A DNA stretch of 14,726 nucleotides from assembly GCA_905215625.1 (NCBI GenBank), contig CAJMQQ010000061.1, positions 1 to 14,726 of the forward strand, written 5' to 3'. The DNA comes from an uncultured bacterium (GTDB lineage Bacteria; Bacillota; Clostridia; Lachnospirales; Lachnospiraceae). Every line of letters begins with the position of its first letter. Positions within the stretch are counted from its first letter, which is position 1. A program made the translations under genes and the position numbers. The notes under the pieces are model-generated. The model did not search any database. It saw only the letters and a program-made list of their open reading frames with translations, and was not told the origin of the DNA. Shown piece by piece: positions 6,104 through 14,404 of this stretch.

Positions 6104-6148
6104 GGTGCGAATGGGTAGTGAACATGAAATTACTGGGAGATTCGCACC
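6104..6148 (+). repeat. Extended hairpin in the non-coding region after XRE2
   Basis: GGTGCGAAT (6104-6112) and ATTCGCACC (6140-6148) are perfect 9-base complements. Inside, AGTGA (6117-6121) pairs with TTACT (6130-6134) around an 8-base loop, giving a two-stage hairpin. No T-tract follows, so it is not a standard terminator on this strand. It could be an RNA stabiliser at the 3' end of the XRE2 message, or a protein-binding repeat. Confidence 0.55.
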
Positions 6149-6225
6149 CAAAAATGGAGAGAAAACAGGAGAAAGAGGAACTTTGTTTGATTTTAAAAAG
6201 AAAAACCTACTGGAATTTGGCAAAC

Positions 6226-6350
6226 TTGACAAAAATGTCATTATATAGGAAAATAATCGAGATTTAACAGTCCTGGTTGATTAACGAAACAAAAATATGC
6301 AAATATTCCCACAACTGGCACTCCTTTTGGGGTGCCAGACGTTTTATAAT
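6226..6350 (+). promoter_or_regulatory. Probable control region of the sugar-phosphorylase operon
   Basis: Three elements stand out in the 400-base gap before the GH94 gene. TTGACA (6226-6231) is a consensus -35 box, but at a 17-base spacing its -10 is only GAAAAT; it overlaps the inverted repeat TGACA-AAAA-TGTCA (6227-6240). CTGGCACTCC (6315-6324) and GGGGTGCCAG (6329-6338) form a 10-pair stem with a TTTT loop and one G-T pair. A perfect -10 box TATAAT lies at 6345-6350, with no good -35 because the palindrome occupies that position. The second set suggests a promoter that needs an activator bound at the palindrome. The stem could instead act as an attenuator, since TTTT follows three bases after it. 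Which promoter is used is not decidable by eye. Confidence 0.45.
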
Positions 6351-6428
6351 AAGGGTAATAAAGGACAGTAGCATCCGTGTATAGGAGGCAATACGGTCAG
6401 AAATGCAGGAAATGTGGGAGGGGAATTT

Positions 6429-8837
6429 ATGCAGTACGGTTATTTTGATAATGAAAGACGGGAATATGTCATTGACAAGGTGGATACCCCCGTGTCCTGG
6501 ACCAATTATCTGGGAGTAGAAGATACCTGTGTGGTAATCAATCAGACAGCAGGGGGGTATATGTTTTATAAAACTCCGGAATACCACAGGGTAACCAGGT
6601 TTCGGGCCAATAGTATTCCCATGGACCGGCCTGGTCATTATGTATATATACGAGACGATGAAGATGGAGATTATTTTAGTATTTCCTGGCAGCCGGTGGG
6701 GAAACCACTTGATCAGGCAGACTACCGGTGTATTCATGGAATGTCTTACAGCAAATATCTCTGTGATTATAAGGGAATTCATGCGGAACAGACATTAAGT
6801 GTACCAATTGGAGATCATGCAGAGGTATGGGATGTTAAAATCAAAAATATGGGAACCCAGAAGAGAAAACTAAGCGTGTATTCTTATTGTGAGTTTTCTT
6901 TTCATCACATCAATATGGACAATATGAATTTCCAGATGAGTATGTATGCAGCCGGCTCTTCCTATGAAGATGGGGTGATCGAGCATGATTTGTTCTATGA
7001 GGAATTTGGTTACCAGTATTTTACTTCCAATTTTGAGCCGGATGGATTTGAATGTCTCAGGGATGCATTTATCGGACCGTACCGGACAGAGACAAATCCA
7101 ATCGGAGTAGAACAGGGAATTCTTCATAGGGGATTTGAAAAAGGAAACAACCACTGCGGAGTTTTGCAGAAAAAAATAGAATTAGCTCCAGGAGAAGAGA
7201 TCCGGCTGATTTTCCTTTTGGGAGAAGGAAAACGGGAAGAAGGATTAAAAGCAAAAGAAAAATACAGCCAGCCAGGAGCTGTCGACAAAGCTTATCAGGA
7301 ACTGGCAGATTACTGGGAAGAGAAGTGCTCCAGGCTTCAGATCCAGACTCCCAATGAGGGAATGAATACCATGATTAATACCTGGAATTTATACCAGTCA
7401 GAAATAAACGTGATGTTTTCCAGATTTGCTTCTTTCATTGAAGTAGGGGGGAGAGTGGGATTAGGCTATCGGGATACTGCTCAGGATGCCATGACCATTC
7501 CCCACTCCAATCCAGAAAAATGCAGACAGAGAATCATTGAGCTTTTAAGAGGTCTGGTATCACAGGGATATGGCCTTCATCTGTTCCAGCCGGAGTGGTT
7601 TGATCCGGAACATAAAAATGACAAACCCTTCCAGTCTCCGACAGTCGTTCCGGCTCCGAATAAAAAAGACATTATTCATGGACTAAAGGATACCTGTTCT
7701 GACGACGCACTGTGGCTGGTGGGTGCAGTAACCGAGTATATCAAAGAAACAGGGGAGATTCAGCTATTAGACGAAATTGTGACATATGCAGATGGGGGAG
7801 AAGGAAGCGTATATGAGCATTTGACCAGGATTCTGGATTTTTCCACAGAACAGGTAGGTCTTCATGGCGTTTGCAAAGGCCTCCGGGCTGACTGGAACGA
7901 CTGCCTGAACCTGGGCGGTGGAGAAAGCGCTATGGTAACCTTCCTTCATTACTGGGCGCTGGCACAGTTTGTAGAACTGGCAGGGTATAAGGGCCTCCGG
8001 GAAGATGTGAAAACATACACCGCCCTTATGAGGAAAATCGAGAAGATTGCAGACAAAGAATTGTGGGACAAAGAGTGGTATATCCGCGGCATTACCAAAA
8101 ACGGAAGAAAGATTGGAACGGATACAGATAAAGAAGGAAAGGTACATTTAGAGTCCAATGCCTGGGCAGTTCTGTCGGGGGCAGTTCCCTATGAAAAGGG
8201 AGTCAAAGCAATGGATTCCGTAGACAAATACCTGTATACCCCTTATGGAATTATGCTAAATGCTCCAGCCTATACGGTTCCGGATGAGGATATTGGATTT
8301 GTGACCAGAGTATATCCAGGATTAAAGGAAAATGGCTCCATTTTCAGTCACCCAAATCCCTGGGCCTGGGCAGCAGAGTGTCGTCTTGGAAGAGGCGATC
8401 GGGCCATGAAGTTTTACAACGCCCTATGCCCATATTTCCAGAATAACCAGATTGAGATCCGTCAGGCAGAGCCTTATTCCTATTGTCAGTTCATTATGGG
8501 AAAAGATCATACTGGATATGGCCGCGCCAGACATCCGTTTATGACAGGAAGCGGCGGATGGGCATACTTTGCAGCAACCCATTATATGCTGGGAATCTGC
8601 CCGCAGCTGGATTGTCTGGAAATCAATCCCTGCATTCCGGCAGAGTGGGACGGATTTAAGGCCGTAAGGGTGTGGAGAAAGGCAGTTTACCAGATTTATG
8701 TGAAAAATCCAGATCATGTGATGAAAGGGGTAAAAGAAATCTGGCTGGATGGAAAACAGGTGGAAAAAATTCTGGCTATGGAAGCAGGCACAAACCATAC
8801 CGTAACCGTAATAATGGGAGAGGAGAATGAATTATGA
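6429..8837 (+). CDS. GH94 disaccharide phosphorylase (diacetylchitobiose/cellobiose/cellobionate type)
   Basis: This 802-aa cytoplasmic enzyme has full GH94 length. It splits a beta-linked disaccharide with phosphate into a sugar-1-phosphate and a free sugar. The N-terminal beta-sandwich opens MQYGYFDNERREYVI with WTNYLG and TAGGYMFY, closely recalling diacetylchitobiose phosphorylase (PEYHRVTRFR, RPGHYVYIRDDEDGDY). The (alpha/alpha)6 catalytic barrel contains GYRDTAQDAM, GLHLFQPEW and ADWNDCL, whose D491 sits at the known general-acid position. The late segment IRQAEPYSYCQF precedes HPFMTGSGGW, in the region that distinguishes GH94 substrates. I cannot settle between diacetylchitobiose, cellobiose and cellobionate. 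GGAGGGG at 6417-6423 fixes ATG 6429; an in-frame GTG at 6414 lies before it. The stop overlaps the mutase start by ATGA, implying translational coupling. Confidence 0.85.
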   Translation: MQYGYFDNERREYVIDKVDTPVSWTNYLGVEDTCVVINQTAGGYMFYKTPEYHRVTRFRANSIPMDRPGHYVYIRDDEDGDYFSISWQPVGKPLDQADYRCIHGMSYSKYLCDYKGIHAEQTLSVPIGDHAEVWDVKIKNMGTQKRKLSVYSYCEFSFHHINMDNMNFQMSMYAAGSSYEDGVIEHDLFYEEFGYQYFTSNFEPDGFECLRDAFIGPYRTETNPIGVEQGILHRGFEKGNNHCGVLQKKIELAPGEEIRLIFLLGEGKREEGLKAKEKYSQPGAVDKAYQELADYWEEKCSRLQIQTPNEGMNTMINTWNLYQSEINVMFSRFASFIEVGGRVGLGYRDTAQDAMTIPHSNPEKCRQRIIELLRGLVSQGYGLHLFQPEWFDPEHKNDKPFQSPTVVPAPNKKDIIHGLKDTCSDDALWLVGAVTEYIKETGEIQLLDEIVTYADGGEGSVYEHLTRILDFSTEQVGLHGVCKGLRADWNDCLNLGGGESAMVTFLHYWALAQFVELAGYKGLREDVKTYTALMRKIEKIADKELWDKEWYIRGITKNGRKIGTDTDKEGKVHLESNAWAVLSGAVPYEKGVKAMDSVDKYLYTPYGIMLNAPAYTVPDEDIGFVTRVYPGLKENGSIFSHPNPWAWAAECRLGRGDRAMKFYNALCPYFQNNQIEIRQAEPYSYCQFIMGKDHTGYGRARHPFMTGSGGWAYFAATHYMLGICPQLDCLEINPCIPAEWDGFKAVRVWRKAVYQIYVKNPDHVMKGVKEIWLDGKQVEKILAMEAGTNHTVTVIMGEENEL

Positions 8838-10249
8838 TACGATTTGGAACCGGAGGCTGGAGAGCCATTATTGGAGACGAATTTACCAAGAAAAACATTC
8901 AGACATTAGCAAAAGCCATGTCCATGAAGATGAAGGCAGAAGGTGTGGAGGATCGGGGAATGGTCATTGGGTACGACCGGAGGTTTTTATCCAAAGAAAC
9001 CGTATTCTGGTCCTGCGAAGTATTTGCCAGAGAAGGAATCAAAGTCTGGTTTGTGGATCGATCTGTGCCGACCCCGCTTATTATGTTTTACGTAATGAAG
9101 CACGATTTTCCATATGGAATGATGGTAACTGCCAGTCACAACCCTTCTATCTATAACGGAATTAAGGTATTTACAAAGGGCGGAAGAGATGCCAATGAGA
9201 TTCAGACAAAAGAGATAGAACAGTATTTTGCCGAAGCCGAGCAGGAGGACGCTGTGGAAACCATGCCTTATCAAGAAGCGCTGGAACAGGGACTTGTGGT
9301 GGAGTTTAATCCTTTAAATGAGTATCTGGACAGTATTATTGAGCATATTGACATGAATGCTATCCGGAATGCAGGAATTCACATTGTCTTGGATCCCATG
9401 TTTGGCGTCAGCCAGACGGCTTTAAAAACGATTCTGATGACGGCCAGATGCGATTTGGATCTAATCCATGAAAATCACGACACCCTGTTTGGAAGAAAAC
9501 TTCCGGCGCCGGCTAGCAATACCCTTAGGGAACTGCAAAATTATGTCATTGAAAATCATTGCGACATCGGACTGGCTACCGACGGGGATGCAGACCGGAT
9601 TGGGGTCATTGATAATGAAGGAAAATTCCTCCATCCAAACGAAATCCTTGTGCTTTTGTACTATTACCTGGTAAAATATAAAGGATGGAAAGGACCGGTC
9701 GTTCGGAATCTGGGAACCACCCATATGTTGGATCGGCTGGCAGAAAGTTTTGGGGAAACGTGTTACGAAGTACCGGTAGGATTTAAGTACATATCGGAAA
9801 AAATGTCAGAGACCAATGCAGTAATCGGCGGGGAATCTTCCGGAGGACTTACGGTAAGAGGCCATATTCATGGCAAAGACGGAGTGTATGCATCGGCCCT
9901 TTTCGTAGAAATGGCCGCAGTCACAGGCAAAACCGTTGCCCAGATTGCAAAAGATATTGAAGAAGAATATGGATGCATTTATATGGAGGAACGAAGCTAC
10001 CGCTTTACCCCTCAGGAAAAAGAAACTATCTGCCGCACGCTTATGCAGGAGAAACTGCTTCCCCAGATAGAATATGAGATTGAGAAAGTATCCTATTTGG
10101 ATGGATGCAAGGTGTATTTGAAAAATGGGGGATGGATTTTAGCCAGATTTTCAGGGACAGAGCCGCTGCTTCGGATATTCTGTGAGATGGATACCAGGGA
10201 TAAGGCCGTCAGTCTCTGCCAACGATTTGAACAATTCCTCGGATTGTAA
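8834..10249 (+). CDS. Alpha-D-phosphohexomutase (phosphoglucomutase/phosphomannomutase superfamily)
   Basis: A 471-aa cytoplasmic mutase moving phosphate between C1 and C6 of a hexose. All four landmarks are present: the phosphoserine loop TASHNP (S101), the Mg-binding loop DGDADR (D250, D252, D254), the sugar-binding loop GGESSGG (E334), and the C-terminal phosphate-binding loop RFSGTEP (438-444). The opening IRFGTGGWRAIIGDEF is typical of a Firmicute subgroup of this superfamily. Next to a GH94 phosphorylase, its job is most simply to convert the released sugar-1-phosphate to the 6-phosphate. That would be glucose-1-phosphate if the substrate is cellobiose-like, or GlcNAc-1-phosphate if it is diacetylchitobiose. 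The loop GESSGG looks more like PGM/PMM than the GEQSGH of GlmM, which mildly favours a non-acetylated sugar. The 4-base overlap with the upstream gene and the 18-base gap to the kinase indicate one operon. Confidence 0.88.
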   Translation: MIRFGTGGWRAIIGDEFTKKNIQTLAKAMSMKMKAEGVEDRGMVIGYDRRFLSKETVFWSCEVFAREGIKVWFVDRSVPTPLIMFYVMKHDFPYGMMVTASHNPSIYNGIKVFTKGGRDANEIQTKEIEQYFAEAEQEDAVETMPYQEALEQGLVVEFNPLNEYLDSIIEHIDMNAIRNAGIHIVLDPMFGVSQTALKTILMTARCDLDLIHENHDTLFGRKLPAPASNTLRELQNYVIENHCDIGLATDGDADRIGVIDNEGKFLHPNEILVLLYYYLVKYKGWKGPVVRNLGTTHMLDRLAESFGETCYEVPVGFKYISEKMSETNAVIGGESSGGLTVRGHIHGKDGVYASALFVEMAAVTGKTVAQIAKDIEEEYGCIYMEERSYRFTPQEKETICRTLMQEKLLPQIEYEIEKVSYLDGCKVYLKNGGWILARFSGTEPLLRIFCEMDTRDKAVSLCQRFEQFLGL

Positions 10250-10267
10250 TGCATAGAAGGGGGAAGT

Positions 10268-12034
10268 ATGAAAAGGCTGCAGAAATTATCAAAGTATTCT
10301 ATTCAATTGCGAATGATTGGAATGATGCTGGTATGCTGGTTTGTTCCATTTCTATTAGTTGCAGGAGTTGCCGGATATTATATGTCCGGCAACTATTTTG
10401 ATATTCAGGTAAAGGCTCAGCGGACACAGTTAAAATTTGACAGTGAAGTGTGCGCCGATCGGTTAAACCGTCTGATTGATGAAGCAAAGAAAATATCCTA
10501 TGACAAAAGCATTGAAGAAACCTATACAGCTTACCAGGAGAAAACGGCAGGAAAAGAAGCGCTTATTGTCTCCGGAAACGCCTACCTGCGGGATCATTAC
10601 AGCCGGAATGAAGGATTTCAGACAGCGGTGTTATGGTTTAAGGACAGTCCGAAGACCATTAACTGCAGCGTTTACAATGAGCGGATCCAGGGAAGCTACG
10701 CCCAGGTCAGGCAGTATTGGAAAGAAGACCACGAAACAGTAAAGGAATGTGCAGAAAAGTTAAATACAGAAACAGGGTTCTGCATCGTAGACAGCAGAAT
10801 CTATATGGTCAGAAATCTGTTGAATAAATCCTATGAAAGAATGGGCGTACTGGTGCTGCGTCTGAACAAAGAGTATTGCTTCGGAAAGTTTTTAAATCCA
10901 TTATTTGACACATCTGTAACCATTAAACTGAACGACTGCAAAGCTTCTATTGCAGGAGAATTGATGGAAGGATCGGATATTGCCAGATATTATCACCAGT
11001 ATGATTCGGGATATGTCAGGAAAAAAGGAGACTTATACCTATATCAAAAGTTGGATCAGCCCAGTTACGATTTAGAAATCCTGGTAAAGTATGGCAATAT
11101 TTCTTCCAGCCTGCCATTTTACGGTTATCAGTATATTATCATCGGTATGGTCATCTTGCTGATTCCGCTGCTTTTGTACGTTATCTGTACATTCCGGAAA
11201 GAAGTCAGTCTTCCGATAGAAGCGATGATGACTGGCTCGAAAGAGATTGAACAGGGAAATCTGGGATACCAGGTAACATATGAGGCAGAAAGCAGCGAGT
11301 TTGCTTATCTTATCATTAACTTTAACCGGATGTCAGAAAAGCTGAAAGAACAGTTCCAGCATATTTATGAGGAAGAACTGGCTCTTAGGGACGCCAAAAT
11401 TATGGCGCTCCAATCCCATATTAATCCGCATTTTATGAACAATACCTTAGAAATCATTAACTGGGAAGCCCGTCTTGGAGGAATGCCAAAGGTTAGTAAA
11501 ATGATAGAAGCGCTGTCTACCCTGATGGACGCCACCATTGACAGAAGAAAAGAACATGAGGTGCCGCTTTCCAAAGAAATGGCCTATGTCCAGGCCTATC
11601 TCTATATCGTAAAAGAGCGGTTTGGCAAACGGCTGACAGTAGAAATTAACCTGCCGGAAGAGATTATGGAGCTTTCTGTGCCGCGTCTGATTTTGCAGCC
11701 GGTAATTGAAAATGCCATTGAACATGGGGTGGCAAAGCGGGGAAATGGAATTGTAAAGCTGGATGGATGGAGAGAACCGGATTACCTCTATCTGGAAGTA
11801 GCCAATGATGGTGGACTGACTGGAGAAGAAAAGGAAAAGATCAAACGTTTACTGACGCCGGAATATGACACCAGTAAAGAGTCTTCCGGCAATCTTGGAA
11901 TCGCTAATGTCAATCAGCGGTTAAAGATTTTATACGGAGAAAACAGCGGACTGCAGATTTTTGAAAAAGAAGGCGGACAGGTGGCTACCAGACTTACGAT
12001 TTATATAGGAAAACAGACCAAGAAAATACAATAA
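10268..12034 (+). CDS. YesM/LytS-type sensor histidine kinase
   Basis: This 588-aa membrane kinase has TM1 at about residues 16-37, an extracellular sensor of about 245 residues, TM2 at about 286-310 (YIIIGMVILLIPLLLYVICTF), and a HAMP linker ending near 365. A His_kinase domain of the HPK7/8 type follows, with QSHINPHFMNNTLE; H388 in NPHF is the usual phosphate acceptor. The ATPase part shows the N-box QPVIENAIEHG (N482) and the glycine-rich SSGNLGIANVNQRL. Kinases of this type normally pair with an AraC-type YesN response regulator and control neighbouring sugar ABC transporters; none is encoded in the window. GAAGGGGGAAG lies just before ATG 10268. It is placed in the catabolic operon, 18 bases after the mutase, which suggests it senses the transported sugar or its binding protein. 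The canonical tyrosine of HFxYNT is methionine here (HFMNNT, counting F-M-N-N-T). Confidence 0.9.
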   Translation: MKRLQKLSKYSIQLRMIGMMLVCWFVPFLLVAGVAGYYMSGNYFDIQVKAQRTQLKFDSEVCADRLNRLIDEAKKISYDKSIEETYTAYQEKTAGKEALIVSGNAYLRDHYSRNEGFQTAVLWFKDSPKTINCSVYNERIQGSYAQVRQYWKEDHETVKECAEKLNTETGFCIVDSRIYMVRNLLNKSYERMGVLVLRLNKEYCFGKFLNPLFDTSVTIKLNDCKASIAGELMEGSDIARYYHQYDSGYVRKKGDLYLYQKLDQPSYDLEILVKYGNISSSLPFYGYQYIIIGMVILLIPLLLYVICTFRKEVSLPIEAMMTGSKEIEQGNLGYQVTYEAESSEFAYLIINFNRMSEKLKEQFQHIYEEELALRDAKIMALQSHINPHFMNNTLEIINWEARLGGMPKVSKMIEALSTLMDATIDRRKEHEVPLSKEMAYVQAYLYIVKERFGKRLTVEINLPEEIMELSVPRLILQPVIENAIEHGVAKRGNGIVKLDGWREPDYLYLEVANDGGLTGEEKEKIKRLLTPEYDTSKESSGNLGIANVNQRLKILYGENSGLQIFEKEGGQVATRLTIYIGKQTKKIQ

Positions 12035-12120
12035 ATCACAGGTTCAGTTATTCATTTTCCATAACCAAAATGGCATAATTAGTACATAAGATATACAGAG
12101 TTCATAAGGAGGTAAGAGGT

Positions 12121-13473
12121 ATGAAGAAAAAAACTATGTCATTATTGGCAGTGGGTGCATTAGTGTGTACATCTCTTGCAGGCTGTGGGGGTGCAGCAAA
12201 GCAGGAAGAAGGCGGAGAGGCTTCCAAAGAAGTTGCCATCAGCGTTACCACCACATTTGCAGGAGAGGATGGCAATGCCCAGAATTATAAAGATGCAGTA
12301 GCAGCATTTGAAAAGGAAACTGGAATTAAAGTAAATGATTCTTCCGCGACTTCTGATGAAACCTTTAAATCCCGTGTAGAGACAGATTTCCAGACCGGTT
12401 CGGAACCAGATGTCCTGTTCTTCTTTACCGGAGCAGACGCAAGCTCCTTTATTGAAGAAGGCAAGGTAGTTTCCATCGAAGAGATCCGGAAGAGCTATCC
12501 GGAATATGCAGACAATATGGACGACGCCTGGCTGCCGGCAAACTTAGTAGATGAGAATCACTATGCAGTACCGGTTAATGGTTACTGGGAAGGCTTATTC
12601 TACAATAAAGAAGTTCTGGATCAGGCAGGAGTTGCAGTACCTGGCGCAGACTATACCTGGGATCAGTTTATGAAAGACTGTGCCAAGATTAAAGAAGCAG
12701 GATTCTCTCCAATTGCAGCGTCTCTGGGCGAGATTCCTCATTACTGGTGGGAATACAGCATCTTTAATAATACCACACTAGATACCCATACCCAGGTTCC
12801 GGCTTCCGTAGAGGAAGGAAATGGGCCAGGATGGGTACAGGGGATGGAAGACATTAAAGAACTGTATGAGGCTGGATGTTTCCCGGAAAACACTCTTTCT
12901 GCAAAAGATGATGAGACCTTTGCATTATTTACAAGCGGAAAAGCAGCGTTCCTGATCGACGGTTCCTGGAAAGTCGGCGGTATCGCAGGTACCTGTCAGT
13001 CGGATCCGTCAGATCCTTCTACTCTGGACCAGGCAAAACTGGATCAGTTTGGCGTAACCTATGTTCCGGCAAAAGCAGATTCTAATAGAAAAGCAACTGA
13101 TTTAATCGGCGGTATTTCCAGCGGATACTATATTTCTAAAAAAGCCTGGGATGACGAAGCAAAACGTGACGCAGCCGTAAAATTCGTAGAACATATGACG
13201 GAAAGCGATTTAGTTGCAAAGTTTGCACAGCATTCTGCAACCGCTTTAAAAGAGACTCCAAAACCAGACCCGGAAACCTTGAATTCTCTTCAGATTAATG
13301 CGATTGAAATGATTTCTGACGCAACGTCTCTGACTGACGCTGTACAGGATTTATTTAACGGAGAGTGCCGCGTTTCTACATTTGACGGTATGCCTCAGAT
13401 TGTAACCGGAGAGATTTCTGCAGAAGACGCAGTTGCAGAAGGACTGGCGCTGTATGCAGAACAGGCCCAGTAA
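12121..13473 (+). CDS. Sugar ABC transporter substrate-binding lipoprotein (CUT1 family)
   Basis: This 450-aa protein carries a lipoprotein signal: a KKK n-region, a hydrophobic core, and lipobox LAG-C with lipidated C22. A low-complexity Gly/Glu linker follows. The mature domain is an extracellular family 1 solute-binding protein, with AVAAFEKETGIKV early, PDVLFFFTGADASSF, YAVPVNGYWEGLFYNKEVLDQAGV, a WWEYSIF aromatic patch likely to stack on sugar, and FTSGKAAFLIDGSWKVGG. It would capture the disaccharide and deliver it to the two permeases. GGAGG at about 12109-12113 precedes the ATG. The 86-base gap after the kinase contains CATAAT (12074-12079) with a weak TTCATT 17 bases upstream, so a separate promoter for the abundant binding protein is possible but unproven. 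The sugar cannot be read from sequence. Confidence 0.92.
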   Translation: MKKKTMSLLAVGALVCTSLAGCGGAAKQEEGGEASKEVAISVTTTFAGEDGNAQNYKDAVAAFEKETGIKVNDSSATSDETFKSRVETDFQTGSEPDVLFFFTGADASSFIEEGKVVSIEEIRKSYPEYADNMDDAWLPANLVDENHYAVPVNGYWEGLFYNKEVLDQAGVAVPGADYTWDQFMKDCAKIKEAGFSPIAASLGEIPHYWWEYSIFNNTTLDTHTQVPASVEEGNGPGWVQGMEDIKELYEAGCFPENTLSAKDDETFALFTSGKAAFLIDGSWKVGGIAGTCQSDPSDPSTLDQAKLDQFGVTYVPAKADSNRKATDLIGGISSGYYISKKAWDDEAKRDAAVKFVEHMTESDLVAKFAQHSATALKETPKPDPETLNSLQINAIEMISDATSLTDAVQDLFNGECRVSTFDGMPQIVTGEISAEDAVAEGLALYAEQAQ

Positions 13474-13506
13474 CAATAAGCGCAGCAACAGAAAAAGGTG
13501 AGGATA

Positions 13507-14394
13507 ATGGGAGCAAATTTATACAAAAATAAAAAGCCGCTGATCCTGTTCCTCGTCCCTGCATTCTTGTTTATGGCAGTATTTCTTTATTATCCATTTG
13601 TCAAAAACATCATCAACAGCTTCCAGGAGATTCGCAGCCTGGGAGCTGTCAGCAAGGGCTGGAATGACCCGTGGTATGGCAACTACGTAAAAATGATAGA
13701 AGACCCCAATCTGAGAACTGCATTAATGAATACGCTGATTATGATGGCAGTGACGATTGTAGGGCAGGTAGGAATTGCAGTCCTGCTGGCAATCCTGGTT
13801 GACAACGTAACCCATGGAGCAAAATTTTTCAGAACCGTTTATTTTTTCCCCATTGTAATCTCTGCAACCGCATTGGGACTGATGTTTAACCTGATTTTTT
13901 TGTATGACAAAGGAATGGTAAACCAGCTTCTGGAATTGTTGGGAAAACAAAGTCTGACAGACTGGAAGGACAGCAGTCATGCCCTGTTTACCATGATGCT
14001 TCCGGTTATGTGGCAGTATGTGGGATTCTATTTTGTCATCCTGGTAACCGGACTGAACAACATTCCCCAGGATTTGTATGAGGTAGCGTCCATTGACGGG
14101 GCAACCAGATTTCAGAGAGTATTTTATATTACCCTGCCGCTTCTGTGGAATGTGATTTGTACCTGCGTGGTACTGGCAGTTACCGGCGCTTTGAAAGTCT
14201 TCGACCTTCCGTGGGTAATGTTTCCAAAAGGAATGCCGCTTGGAAAAACCTGGCTGACTGGTACGTATATGTACTATCAGGCCTTTAACACCAGAAACGT
14301 GGACTATAGTTGTGCAATTGCTGTTTTAATCGTAGTGCTTGGCATTGTGACATCCAAGATAGTCAATGCAGTATTTAAAGAAGCAGATTATTAG
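13507..14394 (+). CDS. Sugar ABC transporter permease 1 (MalF-type, CUT1)
   Basis: A 295-aa integral membrane protein with six predicted helices, beginning with LILFLVPAFLFMAVFLYYPF (about residues 12-31). The inner-membrane coupling motif EAA appears as YEVASIDGATRFQRVFYITLPLL, in which the expected EAA...G...I.LP pattern reads EVASIDGA...ITLP. It forms the translocation channel with the next gene product and docks on a shared ATPase such as MsmX, which is not encoded here. I start at ATG 13507; an in-frame GTG at 13498 is part of the AAGGTGAGG ribosome site and would add MRI only. It follows the binding-protein gene by 33 bases, in one transcript. Confidence 0.9.
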   Translation: MGANLYKNKKPLILFLVPAFLFMAVFLYYPFVKNIINSFQEIRSLGAVSKGWNDPWYGNYVKMIEDPNLRTALMNTLIMMAVTIVGQVGIAVLLAILVDNVTHGAKFFRTVYFFPIVISATALGLMFNLIFLYDKGMVNQLLELLGKQSLTDWKDSSHALFTMMLPVMWQYVGFYFVILVTGLNNIPQDLYEVASIDGATRFQRVFYITLPLLWNVICTCVVLAVTGALKVFDLPWVMFPKGMPLGKTWLTGTYMYYQAFNTRNVDYSCAIAVLIVVLGIVTSKIVNAVFKEADY

Positions 14395-14404
14395 GAGGCG
14401 CAGT

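Noticed and set aside
6264..6782. Antisense reading frame of 172 codons across the start of the GH94 gene
   Set aside because: It overlaps the real N-terminus and promoter region of the phosphorylase, has no ribosome site and no recognisable domain.
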